Shown here piece after piece: positions 1 to 5,418 of a stretch of 10,712 nucleotides of DNA. Position numbers and translations under genes: made by a program. The notes under the pieces are model-generated. The model ran no database searches. It saw only the letters and a program-made list of their open reading frames with translations, and had not been told where the DNA came from. Location of the stretch: NCBI GenBank assembly GCA_034435675.1, contig DAOTWP010000253.1:1-10712 (forward strand). The letters are read 5' to 3'. How positions within the stretch are numbered: position 1 is the first letter of the stretch; every line of letters begins with the position of its first letter. This DNA comes from DAOTWP01 sp034435675. GTDB lineage: Bacteria; Chloroflexota; Anaerolineae; Aggregatilineales; Phototrophicaceae.

Positions 1-2
1 AG

Positions 3-737
3 CCGCCCGCACAGCCGCCCGCGCGCATCCCAACGGTGCTGGAAGAACGCTTCCCGCCGTACCTGCTGCCGGACGAACCTGCGCCTGTGCGCCGCAAGTC
101 AGCGCCAACCGCTGCGCCTGGCGCAAAACCGGGCAGCGCCGCGCTGCGTCCATCGCGCGCCGGGCTGTACAACCGCATCAGCCTGCTTTTCGTGCTGGCA
201 GCGCTGGGTGCAGCCGCCTATTTCGCCCTGTTGTGGATTGATCCGCTGTCGCCGCTGAACCCGGCGCCGCCGTTTGTGCCGTTTGTCGTCGTGACGCCCA
301 CACCCGACGCCGCCGTGCTGCCTGGCACGCCCGTGGTGCTGCCAACTGTGCCGGGAGCGGGCAGCACGTCCGGGGAGTCACTGTTTCCGTTCAGGCTGGT
401 CGATGCCGGGGTGATTTATGTGCCCAACGGCAACGGGCAGGGCTGCAACTGGGCAAGCATCGCCGGGACGGTGACCGGGCTGGATGGCGCAGCGCTGACC
501 GGCTACGGTGTACAAATTGTTGGCGAAGGCTTTGATGATCGTGTGTTCAGCGGCAGCGCGCAGACTTACGGCGCGGGCGGGTTTGAGCTGGTGCTGGGTG
601 CTGCGCCGCAGGCAGGCAGTTTCAGGGCACAGTTGTTCACGCCTGCCGGGGTCGCTGTCTCAGAGGTTTACCCGCTGGCGACCCGCGCCGCGTGTGAACA
701 GAATGTCGCGCTGGTCAATTTTGTCCAGGTGCGCTGA
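3..737 (+). CDS. Membrane-anchored extracytoplasmic protein of unknown function, 5' end outside window
   Basis: Function unknown. The frame is open to the left edge and reads proline-rich codons before the first candidate start (GTG at 36), so the gene probably begins outside the window. Counting from that GTG, residues 1-45 are proline-rich and basic, 48-67 form one hydrophobic membrane segment, and 68-115 are a low-complexity Pro/Val/Thr linker containing VVTPTP. Residues 116-233 form a compact glycine-rich, beta-looking domain. That domain starts near a GCNW motif (Cys137) and ends with Cys220 followed by EQNVALVNFVQ. The basic N-terminus implies that the C-terminal domain faces outside, where the two cysteines could form a disulfide. 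The layout resembles secreted domains I recall from Anaerolineae proteins, possibly of a transthyretin or carboxypeptidase-regulatory-like fold, but this is unverified. The gene converges on the minus-strand acyltransferase with a 32-base gap and no clear terminator hairpin. Confidence 0.8.
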   Translation, partial: PPAQPPARIPTVLEERFPPYLLPDEPAPVRRKSAPTAAPGAKPGSAALRPSRAGLYNRISLLFVLAALGAAAYFALLWIDPLSPLNPAPPFVPFVVVTPTPDAAVLPGTPVVLPTVPGAGSTSGESLFPFRLVDAGVIYVPNGNGQGCNWASIAGTVTGLDGAALTGYGVQIVGEGFDDRVFSGSAQTYGAGGFELVLGAAPQAGSFRAQLFTPAGVAVSEVYPLATRAACEQNVALVNFVQVR

Positions 738-769
738 GTCCCGCTGGTGCGCGCCGCCGTTGAGCGTGC

Positions 770-1564
770 CTATCTCCGGTAACGCTCCATCCACGCCACC
801 GCATAATCCACCAGCAGGCGCTGGCGCATCAGGCGAACATCCGCCTGCCCGACCTTTCCGGACGCAAGCCGGTAATGCGCCTCGAATGCCGCGCCGATGC
901 GGTCAAAATCCTCGGTGTTGGGGTCAAGATCATCAGACACCACCCAGCAGCGCTCCCCGTTGACCCACATTGCCGCGCCTTCTTCGATCACCTTGCGACC
1001 AGGGTAACGGGCGCGATATTCCGCCAGATGCAGTGAGGTGTTGTTGCTGTGCGGAACCCCCAGCAGCAGCACATGCCCATCCAGCGCATAGAGCCTGCCC
1101 AGCGGCGACTGTTCTCCGAACATAAAACTCAGTTCGTGATGCTCGGTCAGGAATTGTGCCTGAGGACCGTATGCGGCGAAAGAGCCGATGGGATGCCTGC
1201 TGCGCAGCACGCCGGGGTACGTGCGAAAGAGTTCAGGCAGAATACCCATGCCACGTGTCGGGGTGCGTGCCGGGTCATATGCCGGGGTTTCCGCGCGGAT
1301 CATCGCCCACCATGCGGGCGGTACGGGCGGCTCGCTCCAGCGGGATGGCTCGGTGTTTTCGGTAGTGTGGGTCGGCATCATCAGCGTACCGCTGCCCAGC
1401 ACATGCAGCAGCGCTTCAATGACGGTCTGCGCGCCACCAATGACATAAGTGCCCAGACTTTTCATGGAGCTGTGAACCAGCAGAGTTTGTCCCGCTTGCA
1501 GCCCGCAGGTGGCAAACTGCTCCGCGAGGGTTTGCCGCGTCAACGGCAGGAGCGCATGGTTCAT
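770..1564 (-). CDS. AAC(3)-family (aminoglycoside 3-N-acetyltransferase-like) acyl-CoA N-acyltransferase
   Basis: A 264-residue protein of the AAC(3) fold, which transfers an acyl group, usually acetyl from acetyl-CoA, to an amine. The family is normally about 260-280 residues, so this looks complete. Visible signatures are LLVHSSMKSLG (28-38) near the N-terminus, MPTHT (63-67), RHPIGSFAAYG (123-133), GEQSPLGRL (150-158) and GVPHSNNTSLHLAE (169-182), the last holding the conserved His179 and Glu182 of the NTSLHLAE block. No signal peptide is seen, so it is cytoplasmic. The start ATG overlaps the stop of the upstream molybdoenzyme (ATGA). The only Shine-Dalgarno-like element is a weak GGA ten bases upstream, which suggests translational coupling. 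True resistance enzymes are a minority of this family. The chromosomal metabolic setting argues for an unknown amine substrate, perhaps an amino sugar, rather than a drug. Confidence 0.9.
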   Translation of the reverse strand: MNHALLPLTRQTLAEQFATCGLQAGQTLLVHSSMKSLGTYVIGGAQTVIEALLHVLGSGTLMMPTHTTENTEPSRWSEPPVPPAWWAMIRAETPAYDPARTPTRGMGILPELFRTYPGVLRSRHPIGSFAAYGPQAQFLTEHHELSFMFGEQSPLGRLYALDGHVLLLGVPHSNNTSLHLAEYRARYPGRKVIEEGAAMWVNGERCWVVSDDLDPNTEDFDRIGAAFEAHYRLASGKVGQADVRLMRQRLLVDYAVAWMERYRR

Positions 1565-2649
1565 TCGACAATTATCCGCACACGATGATAGGCATTGTTC
1601 ATATAGCCCTTAAAATTCCACAGGGCGGTCAGTGTTTCGGGCTGTTCCCCGCCGGCGCTGTCAAACGCCCGCACAACCAGTTCATGCGCGCCCGGTGTCA
1701 GATGCAGTTCCGCCTGCCACAGACGCCACGACCAGCGCAGCTCTTCGCCGAGCAGTTCGGCAGTCTGCCAGCGCTGCCCGCCATCCGCCGAAAGTTCCAC
1801 ACGGGTGATGCCCGCCGCGCCACCGGGGATGGCAAAGCCCTGCACCAGCGCCACGCCGGAGGGCAGGTGCGCGCCCGGCTGCGGGGCAGTGATGGCACTG
1901 TTAACGCGCAGCGCCCCCAGCATTGCGCCTGTATCCCAATCTACTGTTTCTGCGCGCACGTCCGGCGGAAACAACCGGTATGCCCGCTGCTGGAAATAGT
2001 TCTCGGACGGCTGCTGCTGCGCGGTGATGCGCGTCAGCCACTTAACGCTGCGGGCGCCAATATAACCCGGCACCAGACTGCGCAAGGGAAAGCCATGTTC
2101 GGCTGGCAGCGGCGCGCCGTTCAGTGTGGCTGCCAGCAGCACCTCATCCCCCAGCGCCTTCTCCAGTGGAACTGAGCCGCCAAAGCCGGCGGCATATTTC
2201 GCCTGATCATGATCTGCCCCTTCAAAAGCGATATGCCCTGCCGCCGGGTCAACCCCTGCCGCGCGCAGCACATCCGCCAGCCGAAAGCCGCCCCACTGTG
2301 CCGTGCTGACGGCATCCAGATTCCAGGGCAGTTCGCTGTCAATAGCTTGCAGCGCCTGCATTTCGCGGCGGCGAAACCCCGCGCATTGCAGCGTGGCGGT
2401 CAGTGTCACCTGCGGGAACCCCCGGCGCAGATCGTCCAGCGACAGGCTCAGCGGCGTTTGCACCATGCCGTCCACATGCAGGCGATAATCTGCCGGGTCA
2501 ATGCGCGGGGTGTCGGCATGGCTGCGCACAAAGAACTGACCCTCAGGGGTTAGCGGCGTGCGCCCCAGGGCGTCCTCAGGTGTCCCGGCGTTAAAGGGCT
2601 GCCGGGTGTAAACGCTGCGCACTTCAGATCTGGGTTCGTTGGGCTTCAA
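1561..2649 (-). CDS. Sulfite-oxidase-family molybdopterin oxidoreductase, cytoplasmic
   Basis: A 362-residue enzyme with the two-domain core of sulfite oxidase: a molybdopterin-binding domain (about 36-215) followed by the Ig-like Mo-co dimerisation domain (about 232-358). Family landmarks align well with vertebrate sulfite oxidase as I recall it: FFVRSH (39-44, active-site Arg42), TLQCAGFRRREM (86-97, Cys89 as the expected Mo ligand), HGFPLR (185-190), VPGYIGARSVKWLTRI (193-208) and the Tyr224 region (QRAYRLF). The usual CAGNRR motif reads CAGFRR here. There is no N-terminal heme domain and no Tat or Sec signal, so it resembles the heme-free plant-type core. Its electron acceptor and true substrate are unknown. 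The start is TTG at 2649: an in-frame stop lies 13-15 bases upstream with no ATG between, and AGGA sits seven bases before the TTG. deoC lies 61 bases upstream, and its own stop overlaps the acyltransferase start. Confidence 0.92.
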   Translation of the reverse strand: MKPNEPRSEVRSVYTRQPFNAGTPEDALGRTPLTPEGQFFVRSHADTPRIDPADYRLHVDGMVQTPLSLSLDDLRRGFPQVTLTATLQCAGFRRREMQALQAIDSELPWNLDAVSTAQWGGFRLADVLRAAGVDPAAGHIAFEGADHDQAKYAAGFGGSVPLEKALGDEVLLAATLNGAPLPAEHGFPLRSLVPGYIGARSVKWLTRITAQQQPSENYFQQRAYRLFPPDVRAETVDWDTGAMLGALRVNSAITAPQPGAHLPSGVALVQGFAIPGGAAGITRVELSADGGQRWQTAELLGEELRWSWRLWQAELHLTPGAHELVVRAFDSAGGEQPETLTALWNFKGYMNNAYHRVRIIVE

Positions 2650-2656
2650 ACATGCA

Positions 2657-2660
2657 TCCT
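2657..2660 (-). promoter_or_regulatory. Ribosome binding site supporting a TTG start
   Basis: AGGA on the minus strand lies seven bases before the TTG at 2649-2647. The same element at the same spacing precedes the ATG of deoC, and AAAGGA precedes the formyltransferase ATG at similar spacing. Together with the nearby in-frame stop and the lack of an in-frame ATG, this decides the unusual TTG start of the sulfite-oxidase-family gene. Confidence 0.6.
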
Positions 2661-2710
2661 GTCACTGATACGTTCGTCATGGAGTACAACCGAACTGCTG
2701 CGCGGTGGAC

Positions 2711-3406
2711 TCAATACCCGGTGCGGCTGTCGGTGCTGTCGGCTGCTTCGCCGCGTTCTGCCCGCGCGATTGCCACCCCGCTGCTCGCGCCAATGCGCGT
2801 TGCCCCGGCAGCGACCAGCGCCCGCGCATCGTCCAGCGTGCGTACCCCGCCGGATGCTTTCACGCCCATGCTGTCGCCTACTGTCGCGCGCATCAGTTGC
2901 ACATCGGCGACGGTTGCGCCCCCCCCCGCAAAACCCGTGCTGGTTTTGACAAAATCTGCACCTGCATTGCGCGCCACGCGGCAGGCGATGACCTTTTCGG
3001 CATCGGTGAGCAGCACAGTTTCAAGGATCACCTTGCTGATGGCGTTGTGCAGTTGGCATTCCGCCACTATCGCCGCAATATCATCATGCGCGGCGCTCAG
3101 GTTCTCGTCCTTCAGCGCGCCGACATGCAGCACCATATCAATTTCCTGCGCGCCCTTGCTGATCGCCTGCTGCGCCTCATACACCTTGACCTCCGTCAGC
3201 GATGCGCCCAGCGGAAAGCCGACCACCGTACAGACCTTGACGGCGCTGCCACTCAGCAGCTTTGCTGCCAGTGGCACATAAACGCTGTTGACACAGACCG
3301 ATGCGAAACCGTACTCGCGCGCTTCGGCACAGAGCTGTTCAATCTGCGCGGCGGTTGCCTCCGGCTTGAGCAGCGTATGATCAATGATACTGGCAATCGT
3401 GGTCAT
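2711..3406 (-). CDS. deoC: Deoxyribose-phosphate aldolase
   Basis: Class I aldolase that cleaves 2-deoxy-D-ribose 5-phosphate into acetaldehyde and glyceraldehyde 3-phosphate, the last step of deoxynucleoside catabolism in the cytoplasm. The 231-residue TIM-barrel sequence carries all expected landmarks: IDHTLLKP (8-15), VCTVVGFPLG (58-67), EIDMV (88-92, with Asp90 of the proton relay), FVKTSTGF (152-159, with Schiff-base Lys154) and GVKASGGVRT (181-190, with the second catalytic Lys183). GASSG (207-211) ends the barrel. The length is typical of the shorter bacterial DeoC group. The ATG at 3406 has AGGA seven bases upstream. It starts 17 bases after the formyltransferase stop, so co-transcription is likely. 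No other nucleoside-catabolism gene lies nearby. A run of nine G codes for the glycine loop after Lys154. Confidence 0.97.
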   Translation of the reverse strand: MTTIASIIDHTLLKPEATAAQIEQLCAEAREYGFASVCVNSVYVPLAAKLLSGSAVKVCTVVGFPLGASLTEVKVYEAQQAISKGAQEIDMVLHVGALKDENLSAAHDDIAAIVAECQLHNAISKVILETVLLTDAEKVIACRVARNAGADFVKTSTGFAGGGATVADVQLMRATVGDSMGVKASGGVRTLDDARALVAAGATRIGASSGVAIARAERGEAADSTDSRTGY

Positions 3407-3413
3407 GACTCCA

Positions 3414-3417
3414 TCCT
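3414..3417 (-). promoter_or_regulatory. Ribosome binding site of deoC
   Basis: AGGA on the minus strand lies seven bases upstream of the deoC ATG, within the 17-base gap after the formyltransferase stop. With so little space, deoC has no room for its own promoter in the gap and is probably read from the upstream transcript. Confidence 0.5.
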
Positions 3418-3423
3418 GACACT

Positions 3424-4356
3424 TCAGCGCCCCAGGGTCAATTGAATGCTGTTTAACACCAGGTCTGCGCGCTGCCTTGCCTGGTTTTCAAGCTGGACTT
3501 CGGTCAGCAGCAGTGCGCCATCACCGGTTAGCACCACCACACCACGCCCCGCTTGCACTTGCAGCACGCGCCCGGCAACCCGCCCCACGTAGGGCGGAAA
3601 ATCAGGCAGGCGCTCTGCCGCCCAGACGAACAGTTTTTGCCCATTCAAACTGGTAAATGCGCCGGGGTACGGCTGGGTTACGGCACGGATGAGATTGTAT
3701 ATAGGCTGTGTGGGTTGTGTCCAGTCAATCCGGTTGTCTTCCGGCAAACGCTTACAGGTAAAGGTTGCCTTCGTATGATCTTGCGGCGTGTGCGGTGCGG
3801 TGCCTGCAAGCAGTGCGGCAAAGTGCTTGCGCAGCAGTTGCAGATAGGTTTCGGTCACACGCGCCAGCACAACAGCAATGGTTTCGTCCGCGCCAATGGG
3901 TACTTGCTGCTGGTCAACAATCTCGCCAGAATCGACGGCATCGGCAATGCGAAACAGGGTAACGCCGGTATGGTTTTCACCGTTGATGATCGCCCAGATG
4001 GTAGGCGCGAAACCGCGATAGGCGGGCAGCAGCGAGTCATGAAAGATGAACGCGCCCCTGCGCGGACGTTCAAAGATATGGGCAGGAACAAGATAGCGCC
4101 AGCTAACCATCAGCATCAGGTCCGGGGCTGCCGTCTCCCAGAAGTGCGCCAGATGTTTGGAGCCTACCTGGCGAGCCTCGTAAAACGCCGCACCGCCCGC
4201 CTCCGCCGCCGCGCGAATGTCATCCAGAAAAGGCGGTTCCCAGGGGTCTTCCGCGAAACTGAACACGGTCAGTTTGCTGTCCGGCGGCAGCAGTTCAAGC
4301 AGGGTTTTTAACACCCGCAGACCGCGCTGTGTGGCACACAACAGGATGATATGCAT
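3424..4356 (-). CDS. ArnA-type sugar N-formyltransferase, stand-alone
   Basis: A 310-residue formyltransferase: an N-terminal Rossmann-like domain that would use N10-formyltetrahydrofolate (about 1-200) plus a C-terminal FMT_C/OB-like domain (about 205-300). Similarity to the formyltransferase half of E. coli ArnA is visible in SLLPAYRG (108-115), NGENHTGVTLFR (125-136), DSGEIV (142-147) and the later RLPEDNRIDW and RAVTQPYPGAF stretches. The ArnA dehydrogenase domain is absent. Of the usual Asn-His-Asp catalytic set, His106 and Asp142 are present, but the Asn position reads Ile104 (GAFIFHDSLLP). The likely substrate is a nucleotide-linked amino sugar. Methionyl-tRNA formyltransferase is the alternative, but the GT2 and GT-C neighbours favour a sugar. 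The start is set by ATG 4356, which overlaps the GT2 stop by one base (TGATG) and has AAAGGA seven bases upstream. The same frame stays open further upstream only as a shadow of the GT2 gene. Confidence 0.9.
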   Translation of the reverse strand: MHIILLCATQRGLRVLKTLLELLPPDSKLTVFSFAEDPWEPPFLDDIRAAAEAGGAAFYEARQVGSKHLAHFWETAAPDLMLMVSWRYLVPAHIFERPRRGAFIFHDSLLPAYRGFAPTIWAIINGENHTGVTLFRIADAVDSGEIVDQQQVPIGADETIAVVLARVTETYLQLLRKHFAALLAGTAPHTPQDHTKATFTCKRLPEDNRIDWTQPTQPIYNLIRAVTQPYPGAFTSLNGQKLFVWAAERLPDFPPYVGRVAGRVLQVQAGRGVVVLTGDGALLLTEVQLENQARQRADLVLNSIQLTLGR

Positions 4357-5336
4357 CAGGGTATCCTTTGTGCCGCCTGAACAGCGGCATCCACATAGGT
4401 TTTCGTTTCGCCGGAGTCCGTCACGAGGTAGATTGTATAGGGTGGTTTTTCCATCACGCGCAGATGCACCCGCGCCAGATACTCCCCGATGATGCCCAGC
4501 ACAAACAACTGCGTGCCCGCGAAAATCGTAATCAAGGAAACGTAGAAGGGGAAGCCCTGAATCGTGTTGCCGGTGATGAAGGCGATCAACGTGTAGAGCA
4601 GCACGGCAACCCCAAACAGGATAACCAGCAGCCCGACGAAGGTTGCCACGCGCAGCGGCAGCACACTGAAGCCGGTCAGCATGTTCAGCGTGTGGATAAC
4701 CAGCTTGTAAAACGTATAGTTCGATTTGCCGTACTTGCGCTGATGATGCGGCACCATGACGATGGCAAAGCGGGTGGTGCCCCAGGTGAGCAGCGCATCT
4801 ATCGACACATAGGGACTGCGGAAATCGGCGAAGGATTGGCGCAGATGCGCACGGAACACGCGATACGGGCTGATATTGCGCGCCTGTTCGACACCCATCG
4901 CCCCTTGGAGTGTCCACTTGGTCACCTGCGTGGCGAAATAGCGCCACAAGCCGCTGTACTGCTGTGTGTTGGACACCCCGTAAACCACATCGACCTGGTC
5001 GGTAAGCGCCTCGACCAGTTTGGGCAGTTCTTCAGGCGGGTGCTGCAAATCATCATCCATCGTGGCAATCAATTCGTATTGCGCCTGACGGATGCCTGCA
5101 AGCAGCGCGTTGTGCTGCCCGTAATTGCGGCTCATTTTCAGCCCGCGCACCCAGGCATACTGCGCGGCAAGCTGCTGGATGACCTGCCAACTGTTGTCTT
5201 TACCGTCGTCTTCAACAAAGATGATTTCGTACTGCTGCGCGATTGTGGGCAGCACGGTGCTGAGCTGTGCAGTCAGTTCCGGCAGGCTTTGTGCCCCGTT
5301 GTAGACAGGGATGACCACTGATAGCGAGTGTGTCAT
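4356..5336 (-). CDS. ArnC/DPM1-like family 2 glycosyltransferase (polyprenyl-phosphate sugar transferase)
   Basis: A 326-residue inner-membrane GT2 enzyme expected to move a sugar from a nucleotide donor to undecaprenyl (or similar polyprenyl) phosphate on the cytoplasmic face. The GT-A domain begins SVVIPVYNG (6-14), followed by EDDGKDNSW (42-50), MSRNYGQHNA (68-77), the metal-binding DDD (94-96) in MDDDLQHPPEE, and RKYGKSNYTFYKL (200-212), typical of the ArnC/GtrB/DPM1 group. Two C-terminal membrane helices (about 229-254 and 262-288) and a cytoplasmic tail follow, as in ArnC, whose length of about 322 residues is nearly the same. The ATG at 5336 has GAAAGGA six bases upstream. It overlaps the formyltransferase by one base, which suggests that the formylated sugar made by that partner is its donor substrate. 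The lipid and sugar are not determined by the sequence. Confidence 0.93.
   Translation of the reverse strand: MTHSLSVVIPVYNGAQSLPELTAQLSTVLPTIAQQYEIIFVEDDGKDNSWQVIQQLAAQYAWVRGLKMSRNYGQHNALLAGIRQAQYELIATMDDDLQHPPEELPKLVEALTDQVDVVYGVSNTQQYSGLWRYFATQVTKWTLQGAMGVEQARNISPYRVFRAHLRQSFADFRSPYVSIDALLTWGTTRFAIVMVPHHQRKYGKSNYTFYKLVIHTLNMLTGFSVLPLRVATFVGLLVILFGVAVLLYTLIAFITGNTIQGFPFYVSLITIFAGTQLFVLGIIGEYLARVHLRVMEKPPYTIYLVTDSGETKTYVDAAVQAAQRIP
4364..4369 (-). promoter_or_regulatory. Ribosome binding site inside the GT2 gene, for the formyltransferase
   Basis: AAAGGA on the minus strand lies seven bases before the ATG at 4356, inside the last codons of the GT2 gene. It fixes the formyltransferase start at the TGATG overlap rather than at the far-upstream starts of the same open frame. 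It also points to coupled translation of the two proteins. Confidence 0.6.
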
Positions 5337-5418
5337 CGTTGATCCTTTCGGTTTGATGATGATACGCTCTTTTTAGCATACATTCGGTTCAGCACCAGCA
5401 AGCATAAGCAAGCAGCAC
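5337..5418 (-). promoter_or_regulatory. AT-richer gap before the GT2 gene, possible promoter
   Basis: This 82-base gap is visibly richer in A and T than the surrounding genes. On the minus strand it holds two weak -10-like hexamers: TATCAT (5364-5359, five of six matches to TATAAT) and TATGCT (5380-5375), the latter 15 bases after TTGCTG (5401-5396). No good -35 box sits at ideal spacing for TATCAT. A direct repeat of GCTTGCT lies at the upstream end. The element GAAAGGA (5349-5343) is the GT2 ribosome binding site. No terminator hairpin for the GT-C gene is seen. Confidence 0.25.

Noticed and set aside
738..769. Possible bidirectional terminator between the convergent genes
   Set aside because: The 32-base gap has only a short GC-rich near-palindrome (GGTGCGCGCC) with no loop and no T-run, so it does not support a terminator call.
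2652..3445. Two overlapping plus-strand open frames opposite deoC
   Set aside because: Both are antisense to an unmistakable deoC. Their translations are of low complexity or biased composition, and no promoter or ribosome binding site supports them.
4357..4947. N-terminal extension of the formyltransferase frame into the GT2 gene
   Set aside because: The extension overlaps the GT2 gene on the same strand and has no formyltransferase similarity. The family start motif begins at the ATG at 4356, which has a good ribosome binding site.
4368..5321. Plus-strand open frame of 317 codons
   Set aside because: Antisense shadow of the GT2 gene, which has clear family motifs. The shadow product shows no fold signals.
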